Shown: positions 36,336-49,691 of the stretch, piece after piece
Layout: each line of letters begins with the position of its first letter
How positions within the stretch are numbered: the first letter of the stretch is position 1
From: Acipenser ruthenus
Taxonomy: Eukaryota; Chordata; Actinopteri; Acipenseriformes; Acipenseridae
NCBI RefSeq assembly: GCF_902713425.1
Contig: NC_081217.1
Span: 19,096,659-19,160,658, forward strand
Reading direction: 5' to 3'
Length of the DNA stretch: 64,000 nucleotides
Program-made: the position numbers and the translations under genes
Notes under the pieces: model-generated
What the model was told of the DNA's origin: nothing
The model's input: the letters and a program-made list of their open reading frames with translations, nothing else
Databases searched by the model: none

Positions 36336-36450
36336 AGGGTAGCTCAGTGGTTAGAGTAATGGACTGCAGTGTGGAAGGTAGTGGATTTGAGTAGCTCAGT
36401 AGTTAGAGATGGTGCTGGGCTGCAGTGTGGGAGACAGTGGGTTTGGTAGC
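36336..36450 (+). repeat. two more tRNA-head-like tandem units
   Basis: GTAGCTCAGTGGTTAGAGTA followed by GACTGCAGTGTGGAAGGTAG, then a second round GTAGCTCAGTAGTTAGAGAT. Same unit as at 34083-34345. Confidence 0.6.
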
Positions 36451-37089
36451 TCATTGTTTTGTTAGAGGTCCGACTGTTTGAATTACCTCCCAGTCAGACA
36501 GGTGTCACCAGGGACTCTGAAAGGTTAGAGTGGATAATTGCATTAAACTGACTGCCGCACCAGAGCTGACCTTAATACATTTCCATCTGGAGTCAAAACT
36601 GCTTGGTAACGGGAGAGCTGACAGCACTAATGTGCTGCCTGATCGCTCCTCTGCTGCCGACTGGGAATACCCTCCGAGGCTGCGAGGGGAGGGATCACAA
36701 GAGAGACAGAGAGAATGAAAGAAAGGGAAAGCATGGTGTACAAAATTGAGTTCCATACGCAGGTCCAGTGCTCTGTACACTGAGCAGACTGCATACAAAA
36801 AGCAGCAAGTGCTTGGTGCTTCAAAAAGCTTGTCTTTCACAGACAAGCGTATCTCTAAACTTTACATTTTTCCAGATTAAAAAAAAATAATAATAAGAGA
36901 GAGAGATAATTAATGGCAACTAGTGGGCCACACTGCTTGGTTTTATGGCCTGGAGTTAGTTGGATCAATGTAACGTGCATGGATGGGGCGAGGGCTTCTT
37001 GTTATACAGTTATGCAATCAGGCAGACCATTCCAGGGATACATTCATAATCAAGAGCCACAACTCTTTAGATCATCAAAATTACCCCCA

Positions 37090-37560
37090 GGGTTCCCCAA
37101 GGGCCTCACCTGGTAAAAGCACAGCTGTGTGGTGTGCAAGGTGAGTCACACAGTCAGGGGAGCGCAGGTTTGCGTCCTGGCTGTGCGAAGTCTCTGGTCT
37201 TCACTGGGGATTCTGAAAGGAGCGTTGCATTGACTCTGGCACTCCCGTGGATTAGGGAGCCAAAACCGTCAGGGACCGTTTCTCCTCATCGCGCTACAGC
37301 AGACCCTGACGGCCAGGCGCCTAGTGAGCTCAGGCGGACGCCTGCAGGGCTGGCCTCTGTCCTCCAAATGCCAGCTGCTCTCGGGTTCCTGGGTGTAAAA
37401 GAGGAAGCTGGCTTGGTCATGTGATCGGAGGACGCCCACTGAACCTTCAGTTCTCCTGACCTGTGCGGGGAATTGCAGTGGATATTCTAAATTGGAGAGA
37501 AAATCTGGGTTAAAATAATTGGCCACTCTAAATAAAAAATAAACAAATTGCCCCCAGTAT
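37090..37560 (+). repeat. long SINE-like repeat
   Basis: The structure suggests a third SINE family: an interior with GCTACAGCAGACCCTGACGG and GTCATGTGATCGGAGGACGC, then a tail TTGGAGAGAAAATCTGGGTT and ATTGGCCACTCTAAATAAAA ending in A-rich sequence. Only one copy is present, so boundaries are approximate. Confidence 0.4.
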
Positions 37561-38971
37561 TGGGTAGGGAGAGGAAAGGGGTCCCTTTAAGTGCTTAGAT
37601 GGTGATTACTGTGACCCTAATTCTTCCCCTGATAGCAATGCCACTGGAATGCAGTGCAAGCACCCAGAATCCTCCACACCGCTTTTATTCAGCAAACACA
37701 CGTACTGCTGTCAAAATGAGCTCGTTTGTCTCCAAACTGCTCCGTCCTCAGAGGCTGACGTCTCAAAACAGACCAGCCAATACATCGGCTTGAATGAAAC
37801 TTGATCATAACAATAATAATAATATCTGACAAGCGGTAGCTGCAGCAAAAAGGATTGACTTGTGATTTACAGTACAGACCTTACAGGAGACCACAACAGA
37901 ATACTGACAAATGTGTTTGTGTTCTCTAATGAAATACAAAGAAGCAACCCTGTGCACTTATACAGCAGGACATTGTCTTTCCTTCAGGGAGGTATTGAGA
38001 ATACAGGCTATCATTGATTGTCACTGTACAACAGGGGTTCATGGAGAAGGAGAGGTATGTACTGTAATTAAATATACATCTTTTTGCAGATTTTCAAAAT
38101 AAATACAACATGTATGCTAAGCCCTGTTTTAATTAAAGGGTCTGTTCCTTTAAGAACCCTAACAGGTTGCCCTGATGTGTTAATTAAGATGAGCTGCTAG
38201 ACAAAGGGGTGGGAGGATTTTGTGTTTGGTGAGAGTGGGGAGTGTAATCACTGTAAATTAAAACAGTAATTCAAGCCTTCTTCAAAATAAGGGGTTAAGC
38301 CTGAGGACTCAGTCAAAAAGCACTACAGTACCTACTGGGAAAATGAACTGGATCTAAAACAGCATAGATTCCCCTAGGGCACAGGAAGCCTTCTGGAGTG
38401 ATACGTACCAAAGATGTTTTTTATCTTCTTGGCTGGTTATATAGACCAAATAAGGTTGGTTTTGTTTTTGATCATAATTGAGAAAGCATGTGAGGAATTT
38501 AAAAATACACAAAAGGGAACTTGTTCTGAAGGGAGTCATTAGGCAAAGCTGTATTTATGCAGTTGTCGGTATTTCCCTTTATGGTTTTTTTGAGCTTTTG
38601 GGGAGTTCGTCATTGCGCATTTGAAGACTGGAAAGGGATGAATGCTCCATGCATCTCCTGGAATTGTCCAACAAGACATAAAGAGCCAACTGACCCTAGT
38701 CCGACTATTTGTTAGAACGTGATCCGTTACAATACATGTTCGGCTGTTTCTGTAATAAAATCCTTCACTGCACTCCTTGTATGAAGACGAGCGCAGTTTA
38801 TACGATTTTCATAGTGCATGCGAAATACAAATAAGAGACACATTCTTCTACTGTCACATTACTGACCTTATACACATTGAAGAGTGACGCAGAATAACTC
38901 AGAACAATTCTGCTGAATTTGCACTGCACTGCAGGGAGAGAGAGATTGACAGGGACGTGGAAAGAGTTTAA

Positions 38972-39085
38972 CCCTTTAAGGTACAAGGGACATATGGGCC
39001 CCACCATTCACATGATGCTAACTTTCTTATTTTGCAACGAGGTGCATGAAATAGGGTTTAAAATGTACTGATAGGTTGGATCGGA
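38972..39085. repeat. half copy of the piggyBac-type MITE
   Basis: TTAA then CCCTTTAAGGTACAAGGGAC, followed by GCAACGAGGTGCATGAAATA shared with the element at 22430. Only one end is recognisable. Confidence 0.6.
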
Positions 39086-40565
39086 GCATCCTGGAGATGT
39101 ACAGCAATGCTGCAGGATCATTTCTCTCAATTTGTATCTATCCCTTTTCAATTGCAGGCAGACCAACATTTTTTGCTATTTGAGCTAGCCTGTCTGTGAG
39201 TTGTGGGGGTGGATGTTTTGTTAAATGTGCTCTGCATTTTGTTAGATGAAGTCTAGCAGTATGTAGTCATTAAAAATGCATTACTATTTATTCATAATTA
39301 ATAGATGGGTAGTTAATTATAGATAGGAATCGCTATGCATGCTAATTAAATTCTGTTACAGCGAGAATTAATCTAGTGTACTTTGTCACATTGAAAGGGG
39401 ATTGGTGACACAGTTCTTGTATTTCGCTTTCACTTCTTTGGTGTAGTGGAATTTCTAAAAGTATGTGTGCCACCTGACATTAGTGCTCTTCCACTGTTAT
39501 ATGATCATTTTGTTTTTCTGGAGTGTTATTATCATAAACTGGGCACCTGTGATGTGGTCAGACCAGTGAATCAAGGATTCAAACACACTATAAATGTGTA
39601 ACAGAGGATTAGGAAAACGTCTATATATGTGTTTAGTGAAAGATTGATTGGGCAAATGATATAATTAATATTGAACACATCCTTCTCCACTTCTCTGACT
39701 TGAGATGGGAAGGTAGAAGTGTGCAGCAATGGTACAGGGGTGCTCTGTTTTGCTTTCCCTCCTCCCCTGCAGTAGCTCAGAAGCCCTTTCCCCTCAGCTC
39801 CTCGTGGGGCTGCTTGCTCCAGACACTGACAGCAAATCAATAGCTTAGAGCCTGGGAGACCCGGCTCATGGATTTCCAATGGACAGGCATCAAAAAACGA
39901 ATATAGAGCCATGGCAGCGGGGCCTTTCGCTATGACCTCTGACCTTTGCGAACGGCGCGTGTCAACAATCAGTGAGTTTACTGCAGGATTTTTAGCAACA
40001 GCGGAAACAAAGGGTGGGGGAGTGAGCGGTGTTCAGTCTCAGTTCAGCAGAGCTGTCAGCTATACAAGGAAATATACTGTACTAGCAAAATTGCTACAGT
40101 AGTACTTCTCCTAATTCCGGAGATAGGATATGATAGGATTTCTGGAACTAATGTGCCAACCTCTTACTTTAGTTCAAGCAGTAAAGTTCTTGTTTGTAGT
40201 GCGTGATGAAGGTCCAGGGAACAATCCCCACTGGTGGCACTTGTCCTTCCTCGGGATCAGGCATAGCGATTCCTTCAATGTGACTCATACAAATTAAAAG
40301 ACACATTTCACTGGGGCTATCCTTGGGGAAAAATCAAAGCAGAAAAATGAGCCATTAAATAAAATAATAAATGTTCTCTGGCGCCACGGTGAAATAACAG
40401 CAACGGAATCAAATATAAACATGCCAGAAGTGACTGTGGAGACTTTGAGAAGAGCAGGATCTGCCCTTTAAGAAGCTGACCTCATTGAGAGTATAGGAGG
40501 ATCCCTGCTAAATGTCAGCTTTAATCAGAGTGATAAATTATTAAATTCCACTGAATGCAGTGTGA

Positions 40566-40870
40566 TCAGCCAGTCAAAAGGGCTCCATAATGCTGGTCTT
40601 TCCGTCCCACTCTCCCTAATCTGCTGGTGGTAGAGGAGCGGAGGGGGCAAGAGGGGGTGTAGGGAGAAATGATAGTCCGGAGATAGGAGGGAGCAGAAAG
40701 GTTGAGGCAGTGATAGGCGAGTACAAGAGTTTTTAATTGGATGTGAGCGACGATAGGGAGCCAGTGGAGGGAGCGGCACTGCAGTGCAGCGTGGGAGAAA
40801 CGGGGAAGGGAAAAGACAAGACGGGCAGCAGAGTTTGCAGGTTGTAGGTTGTAGGTTGTACTGCTGTACC
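40566..40870 (-). mobile_element. LINE (L2-like) reverse transcriptase C-terminal fragment
   Basis: The minus strand encodes NSAARLVFSLPRFSHAALQ, then RSLHWLPIVAHIQLKTLVLA and YHCLNLSAPSYL. This is the pattern after the RT thumb of L2-like and related LINEs (N-A-A-R-L..., L-H-W-L-P, F-K-x-L-V-L-A-Y). It is 5'-truncated; only this end remains. Confidence 0.75.
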
Positions 40871-42012
40871 AGTTATGAGTTATAGATGTGTAAAAGCCCA
40901 ATAATACTGTTATAAAACAGTACAACACAGATTCATGTTATATGCATTTTGCTGATCATTATAAAAAAATGCACATTTATTTTTAAATGTAGGATATAAA
41001 TTGATACAATTATACATAGCAGGACAAGAGACAAGAGTAGGGGAGCAATGAATGGAGTAGTAAATTATATAAAAAAAGGAGAAAAAACATGTCATTATTT
41101 ATTTGCCATATGTACTTGCTGGGAAGTTAACTAGCAAGAAACTTGCCTCAAACCTGCTTGAATGATTAGCAAGTATTAAAAGATAATACAATGACTCTTT
41201 GCTGGTCCGTTAAGAGCTGGGAGTTATTTCCGGGCAGTTCTGTCCCAGTTTAATTCTGCAAAGTAAGCAGACCCTCCACGGAGATCTCTGATTGGACGTG
41301 GAGTTTGCCATGTAATGAAAGCCCATCCCTCTGAGACAGTTCGGACAGACATAATGCAGAGTGCACAAGCATTCCTAAAAGAGCCCGTCAGGGATTCCTG
41401 TTCCCAGCCGACCCCCTGTCAAAGCAGAGAGCCGAGACGTTTGGCAGAATGCCAGGCCACTTGAGAGGCTTCCCCCAACTCTAATTGCAGCCTCAAGTCC
41501 TCCAGAGAATATCCCAGCATCCTCTCCGTGCTCTCTGGCAGAGCTGCAGTGGAGCACAATCAACCTATATATGAGACAGCAACTGGGACTTCAACTAGTG
41601 TCACTGCGTAATGCCTAGACAATGAGAGGAAGCAGTGTGGCCTAGTGCATAGGGCTGACTGGGAGGTAAGCTGTGTGACTTGGTGATTAGAACTGAGGGA
41701 CAGGGAAGTGTAGGCTTGCGATAAGAAGTGAGAACTGGAAGATAAGAAGAGTGACCTTGTGATTAGAGCTGATTGACAGGGAAGGAGAAAGTGCAGCCCC
41801 TGCATGGAGAATGGAAGACAGTGTTGTCTAGCACTTAAAGATTAAGGACTACGGTGAGACATCCAAAAACGTCACAAGCATTTAAATGTAAAGCATTATG
41901 CTGGAGTCGTCCCTTTTTTTTTTTACCGCGTCTGTTTTTAGCAAGCAGTACTTGGATGTTCTCTGTGTAATCAGTCATGATTCAGTGCCTTCTGAAGCTG
42001 TATCATATATAC

Positions 42013-42018
<6 letters not shown>

Positions 42019-42080
<62 letters not shown>
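42019..42080. repeat. (GA)n microsatellite
   Basis: GA units interrupted twice by GAAGAGA near the middle. Confidence 0.95.
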
Positions 42081-42081
<1 letters not shown>

Positions 42082-43255
42082 TTTGTTTTTCTTTACCACT
42101 AGTGGCAACACCATGGATTTAAAGCAAATATTTCAGAGACATGGTAACACACTGGTACTGATGTTACAGCAATGAAGTACTGGTTAGAATTGGTGAAATC
42201 TTGAAATCTGACTATTTGAACCGTTGAGACGCCATTGCAGTGCCACAGCATGGCTGTTGACAATCAGTTAGTTGAGGGTTGTTTTATGCAGTGTACCCCC
42301 TCTTTCTCTCCCAGGAAGAGGAGCAGAGGTGAGGAGCTAATGCCAGCTTTATTCCCTCCTCGAGTGAAGCTGCTTAAAGTCCTCTAAGCAGCTAGCAGAA
42401 TGTTTTGGTTGATTCCTCGGTAATCCTCTTTTGAATGCAAATCAGGCCTGATCCACGTTGCCTCGCACCCATCTCTCACGATAGGGCTAAGGGGCCAGAA
42501 AGCTTGAGATCGGGGATAGAGGGCGCTGTGGAGCAGGGGGGTAGAAACTAGATGTGGTCATCTTGTTCAGAGTGAGAAAGGTATCATTGTCTGGCACACC
42601 AATGATAAAGTCACAGTGATTCATATTTTCTTCAATCCAATGCACCGACAACTAACTGTGTATGGCCTGATATACTGTGGCTACACCCTGTGGATGTGGT
42701 CCAGTCATTTCTATTGTGGAGGGCAGTCAATGGTTTTGTCACACTATGACAGCTCTATCTGATTTCTCCCAGATAGTCTACAGTGATTTGTGCATGTTAA
42801 TTAAAAACTGGAGCTATGAGTAGAGTGAAACTACGATATCAGAGAAAGTATAATCCAGCTGGAATCCCACCTCTTTGACCAACACACACAGTCCGCATAA
42901 CTCCCTCTGCAGCTGCAACGTTATGACAGTACTGTACCAGAGTGGTACCACGCCACCTGTTACTGTACCAATGGTATCACATTGAAACCAATACATATCG
43001 GTAATCCATGGTTGATACCTGTGTGCTACTGCATCAGAACTGCTGTGCAATCTTCCAGATCCATTCCATTGACACTGCTCATGAGGTTGGGATCTGAGTG
43101 TTTTTACTCTTCTAGACGTTTACCATGGTAAAAGCATAGATATGGTATAGCACCAGGGGAAACCATGTTAGACTTAGGTAACGACTCAGAATTATCATGC
43201 ATATACAAACAGGCAGTAGAGAAAGCTGTGAGGGAGTCTACAGCTTCTCCAGTCC

Positions 43256-43256
<1 letters not shown>

Positions 43257-43304
<48 letters not shown>
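43257..43304. repeat. (TC)n microsatellite
   Basis: About 23 TC units in the gene-poor stretch downstream of opticin. Confidence 0.95.
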
Positions 43305-43307
<3 letters not shown>

Positions 43308-45854
43308 TTTGAGGGGGTTTGATCAGTACACACACGAAGATCTGTAGGTAATTTAATTTATGAAAATCAAAGAGTGTGGTTCAGAGGCAGCGTGTTGGCG
43401 TTCTTAAATAATAAATGACGGGCAGCTCCACAACTCCAAACAGAATCCCAACCATCTCAGCCGCAGGGCTTACTGCTCAGTCTGCCCACTGCTGCATTCA
43501 TTCCCAGAGCTGAACGAAATCAAGGCACTGATCTGATTCAGGCTCGCTCACTCACACACCCACACACATGCATACAAACTCCATCCTACCTAGAGCTGAG
43601 AGGTATTGATTGGATAAACACACAAACACACACACACACACACCCACACACTAGCGCACATACACGCACAGAGTACGAGAGCTGGAAATGCAGGAAGCAC
43701 AGCATCCACTGAAGTAGAAGATATTTCTATTAAAATCTCAATCATTCCTGCATGTGGAAGACTGTCAATCTGTGTTCATTAAATACACCATGCACCACGA
43801 CTTGCCTTCAAATAAACAATGGCAGAATGTGTGCAGTTTTCAAAGCCAAGAAAAAATGACTTTCCACTTTGCGCACTGCTGCTGATATTGTACGACTATG
43901 TCAAAATATAGAAATTTTACCAATGTGCAACTAGCTATTGGCAGCCTCATACCAGTGAATTACTATTGAAGATCTTTGATAAAAGCAGTCCTACATTCTT
44001 TAATCTTCGAAGCACTTCACTGTCATTAGGAGTCCTACAGATGTACTATTGAAAACTCCATTCAGACACGAGTAATGAGAACTTGAAAGCTAAACTACTA
44101 AATGCATTCAGTGTTTTCAAGCAAGCACAAACACAAACTGCTGCATACTCTCTATCAAAAGACGTGAACACAAATTGAGACATTGATATGACACACACAC
44201 ACACACATACAATCACGCAAATACATGCATACTGTGTGCCCCTGTACCTAGAACCTGAAGCTCACACTTAAACACAAATCCGCCTGGCAACACCAGACAA
44301 ACCTACCACCACAGACCATTCAGTCTTTATCCATTCAAGGCCACAGGGAACTGACCCCTGGTCCTCCCAATGAAATCACTCTGTGCATTACACCTGAGGA
44401 AGGACAAGTGCCCACGGCAGGGATTGAACCTGCTGTTCCTTAAGCTAACTGAGCACTCCTGCTAACTCATGTCAGCAGATAATCGCCTAACCTCAAGTGA
44501 ATCTTAACAATACATTCCCACATCCACTAAACCCGTGCTTATTCACAGAGAGAGAGAGGCTGTCACATGTGCTGTGATGGTGTAATTGTGTGTACTGTAC
44601 TGTAACAGCCTGCAGTGCTGGAATTCATTGCTAGCGGTTCAGCTTGACCCCAAGGAGAGGCTCACAGGAAGTGACGTGGCCACCTGTTACCTTATTAAGC
44701 AGTAATCAATACAAGAGCGAGGTGAGTTCATGCTCCAGTGACAGACACACAGCCGCTCATACACACACATTCAGCAATACACGTTCTGATATGCTGGTAC
44801 ACGCTAATTATAATTAGTTAACTGCAATAACACAGGCATTAAACAAACTATTGCAAACTACAAGGCAACAAAAAGTCCATTGCAAACATGTGTATTTGCA
44901 ATTAGAATAAAGACACAATGTAAACTTGACAAGATTTGGCATTTTAACAGAAACACTGGTGCTGTAAAAATCCCCTAAATCAAGCTGTGGCACACTCCAG
45001 TAGGCTAGATCAAACCAAACCCTTAGTGCTGCAAGAGTCTAACATATTTCCAGCTTCCAGTTGTAGTGCTAACCACAGAAGCCTTTGACCTGCTATCAGT
45101 TCTCTTTTCTTGCAACAGAGGAATTGGATAACAGCTGTGTTCAATTACAAGATTATTGTGACATATATATCCCTTCCTTCTTGCCTCTCCATAGAGAGAA
45201 ATTATTTATTTTCGTGTCTATAATAACTGTAAAAGGAAACACGACGTCACAGCTACAGAGAGGTAAATCTTTACTATATGTGTGTTTGCGCTAGAGTACG
45301 AAGCATGCCTCACATCACAACCTCTACAGAAACATGTAGTGCAATTATAAACCATTAGGTTACTCTCTGTCAAACAGAATGTCCAAAATGTTACATCTTA
45401 TTTTGCCAAGTGTCATATTAACTCAAATTAACAGGCAAACATTCTACGGCAGCCACAAACCATCTTTTCAAAAGAGGTGTGGGGGGCAGTAAAAATGTAA
45501 AACTTAAATGAAAAATATTAAAACTGTGCTCTGTATTTCCTGCTCCTTAAGCTAAGCACGACTTCCAATAAGTTGTTCTGTGTACATTTGACCCTGTCTG
45601 TTGTGGGTTAAGACCATTGTAGATGATGTTTCACACCCTCTGGCACACTCATATCCAAGCTTACAGACACTTTATACAATACATACCATAAGAGATAATT
45701 ACAACTACTGCATAACATAAACTGGATCTATATACGGATACATTTATATTTACCTCCCAACAGTGAGCAGTTTATAATGATTTAAATATATCACACAATA
45801 CTGGTAGTGAAGAAGTAAAAATATGTATGACATATTTGCCATGGTCAATGTCTT

Positions 45855-45925
45855 TAAGGGTTAATGCCAGGGTTAGGGTTAGTGTCAGGGTTAAGGTTAG
45901 GGTTTGGGTTAGGGCTAGTGCTAAA
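45855..45925 (+). repeat. interstitial TTAGGG-like tract
   Basis: Degenerate GGGTTAGGGTTAGTGTCAGG-type repeats. The MITE arms that flank such cores in the first 24 kb are not evident here. Confidence 0.6.
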
Positions 45926-47809
45926 GTAGTTGGCCTATTTTTATTTTGTATGTGTTTTTTTTTTATTTTGACAGGGATATTGAAATGTTTTTCTCCCTGA
46001 AATAAAGTTAGATCAGTGTGGAATTTCCATCATTGGACAACATAGAAAACTTGAGTCCTTCGGGCTTTCGAGTCCCAGTAGAAATGATTACTAAACTCTC
46101 TCCATCCCTGCGTGCCATATTCAAATCTGATGACTCTTCTGCGCTCCTGCTCTGATTTTCATTCACACTCCCCAAGCTCGGAAACACAGCCTGCCGGGCT
46201 CCATATGAGATCAGAGATGAGTCCAGGCATGCGTAGGGACACGCACACCCACCCAGACATCCACAGAGGCTTGGCTATACTGTACAGTCATCTACATGAC
46301 CTTTGCAACTTTTAAGTGTCTACCTTTTCTTTGCAGTATCCTACGATGAGTGCATTCTGTGGTTCTCTATTGTTGTTTCCACACAGGTAATTGTTTTTCA
46401 TGCTCGCTAACTTATTCCAGCAGAAATGGCTTCCTGAAAAAGACTCCCAAAGGGAACATGGGGAAATGAATTAAATACTGTCCATTGGGGTTTGTTGTAA
46501 AAGCAGTGGATTGAAATACCAGCACTCTTTTAAATCAATCCTGCAGGTGTTTCCATCGAGGTGTGATCCATCTACCTGCAGTAGAGGCAGTTTATACATG
46601 TAAGGCCAACTGCAGTTCCATGTACAACAAAGCAGGTACTGTCTCTTAGACTATTTGAAGTTTCAAACACCTGTGAGTGCTGTACATTATGCACACAGGG
46701 AAGTGATGCAGATTTCAAGTGATGCATTTACTTTTTGCTGCAGAAGGAAAATAAAATTGTAATCTGTTTGTGTCACTCACTTGCTGTCTTCTATCTCTCC
46801 TCTCTGAAAGAACTCTGAGTGCTGCCTTAAGAGCAGCAGAAGCTTGGGTGGGTCACATGACTTCCCATCCGTGCATTATGTCCTTCTGCGGGGTGTAACC
46901 TCTGCCTACTGTTGTCATAACAACAGTTGTTTGGTATATAAACAAGTCTCCTATACCATACACTATACTGTATATACACACACACACAAAATGAAGAACC
47001 TTTTTTAAAATAGATATTTCAGAGAAATAATCTCTAAAGCCACATAGTTGTATTCCTGTACCAATAAAGAACCTCCTTAATAGGGAAGCTGCAACAGAAA
47101 TCATTAACCCTCAATCTCAATACAGCATAACATAATAAACACTTTTTCAGGATCTCTGCTCGAATACTATTTCCTAATATTACATAAGATAATATAAGAA
47201 AAAATGCATGTCTGTGATGTTTCTGGCACTCCGCTCTAAAGCTGGCTCTGTAATAGTACAGTTGAACATGTGTACTGTGACACTCATCAAGAAGCCCCCT
47301 CATGGCACAGTCTGCTGGACACACAAACCACTTGTCTAAGGGCCACTTGAAGCCAGCCCTGGAGTGGCTGTTATATTAGAACGGGTTATACAGCTGCTAT
47401 CCACACCATCTATATGCTTTGCTTCTGTCAAAGATAAAAGCCGTCTTCAAAGACAGCAACTGCTCACCCGTAACTTCAAAGACAACAAAACCCAATACAA
47501 ACTAAAGCAACTGTTCCAGGGGTTGGTATGCTTGGGGAATGGAGTTCCTGGTGTGAGGGGAAATGGAAGCAAAGATAAAATCTAAGTAAAACAAAAAGGA
47601 ATGTAAGGACACAAGTACAGTGTAGGAAAAGCAGCAGGAACCCTTAGAAAAGTTTGCCGCTCTCACTTTGCAGTTTTCCTATGCTTTTCCCATGGTTATA
47701 CTATGTGCTGACCATGGTTTGCCATACCTCTCTCTACAACGCTTTTCTATGGAATTGGAATTGGAATTGCAATTGATTAAAATGGAATGAGAATTGGAAT
47801 TGGGAATTG

Positions 47810-48015
47810 GAATGGTTTGAGGATCATAAAAGAGACTTCAGACACCTTCCGTGGCCACCGCAATCCATCTGAGCATGTCTGGGAAGAGCTTGAACGACAC
47901 ATCCAGCATCATTATCCTACCTCTCTGTACCAATTAAACATTAATGATTAAATGGATTAACACCCGCGAGCCACCTTCCAGCACCTTGTTGTGTCAAGGC
48001 TGTGTATATACAGTA
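47810..48015 (+). pseudogene. decayed Tc1-like transposase C-terminal fragment
   Basis: One frame reads EHVWEELERHIQHHYPTSLY, matching the region after the last catalytic acid of Tc1-type transposases (IEHVWDELER). A TGGCCACCGCAATCC stretch resembling WPPQS precedes it, and CACCTTCCAGCACCTTG resembling TFQHL follows. Frames are shifted and stops intervene, so it is dead. Confidence 0.65.
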
Positions 48016-49364
48016 TATAGTATACTGGATGCAGTGCACTGATTAGCTTCATAGGGGATTATAATGAAGAAACTATTTGAGTGTGTAGCAGCCGACTGCC
48101 AGGGTGACAGGGTATATTTCTAAAGCTTAGCATGGGGTAAAATCAATCTCTTGGTTTAATACTAAAGACCACACTAAGTCAGCAGTGCCGTGATCCCCAG
48201 CGTGTAATAATGTTATATGGGGTTCTCTTCACGTGCCGTTCAAACCCATTACCTAGCTTATATAAATATGTACGCTACTGTGTATGCACATTCCTGTTTA
48301 ATTAAAGAACTGGGCTGTCATGTATATATTTATATTATTTACTCTCTTGGTTCAAACTAAGGTCAGTGCCATATATCATATATCATTAGGGGTACATTGC
48401 ATAGGGGTTCAGTGCATACTCAAAGCATGCTCCGGTTTAATGGAATTGCATAAGCAACAAGGTATAGTATAGGTTAGTAACATACTAGTAACAGTAGGGA
48501 TTTAAATAACACATGGCACGACTCAGTCCAGTAATCTATAAGGTGGCTCCCAAGCTATAAGGTTCAAACGCCTTCTGCAAAAGCAAGCGGGATTCTGATA
48601 CCCTCAAGCACATTCAATTCTGTGGAAAGCAGTTTTCAACAATGGGAGTCCAATGCAACAATGCCATGTTTTGTTTAAAGCTGGGACCCTTGGATGGACA
48701 GGCGCAAGTGTGTCTGAAACTGTGTGAATAACAACAAAAGACATGGAGCCGTGGTGCCAGGACCTTCGGCAGATGGAAAAACATCTCCAAGTCAAAGCAA
48801 ACAGAGCGTGGCAGACGTTTCCTCCAAAAATTTATCACTCACAAAAACAGGTGTGCAGCGCTTACTACCATCTAGGGGTGCCCAAGGACATTCGCGTCTG
48901 ACTTTGCATATTAACCCTTAGCATACCAAGCACTGGCTTCAACTTGAAATTAGCCCTTACCACATCAGTGGACGCACATGACGAAGTCCCCAGTGAAAGC
49001 AGTACAAACGGTAGCTGCAGAACCTATAACTCCAACAAACACACACCCCAATGCGGTTTAGCTGAAAACTACAATGATAAAACCAGCCGAGGAAGTAACA
49101 GTAAGTAATGAGTTGATCAGAAGACAATAAACAGCAGGAACACTGTGTCCTGTAATGCTGGGAGGGTATATGGCTGTAATCTCATCTCTGGAGTCTATTG
49201 AAGAGCGTCAGACTTTTAACACGCCGTTTGTGGCTGCTGACATAACCTGCACTGGATGTTATAGAGTATATGCAGTTTAACATTGTTGGAAGTTACTCAA
49301 TACACTGGATACACACATTTTGGTACAAAGTGATATACATTGCTCCTACACTATTGCATCCACG

Positions 49365-49691
49365 CAGCGATGGACAAAAAGTGTTGCATTACCTAGAATG
49401 TTAGGATTGAGTCATAATTATAAAAAAAACAACTTAATTTAGATCTTTTTATTTCACATCATCTACTTAAAGAAACTACAAACTGACCGGAAGTGATAAT
49501 AGTAGTACAGTATTTCATGTTAGATTTAGAATTTTTTTTTTTTGTCAATTTTTAGTTAAGTATATGGGAAAACTACTAAGCGGTATGTAATTCAATATGT
49601 TAACGCAACATTATTCAGTAGGTTTCATTTTATGTTATGAAGAAAAATTAGTTAATTCTATAGGGTGATGTGAAACTTTTGTCCACAGCTG
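49365..49691. mobile_element. Tc1/mariner-like MITE
   Basis: Ends CAGCGATGGACAAAAAGTG and, inverted, CAGCTGTGGACAAAAGTTT. The interior matches the elements at 20738-21005 and 8283-8400 in reverse orientation. No coding capacity. Confidence 0.65.
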
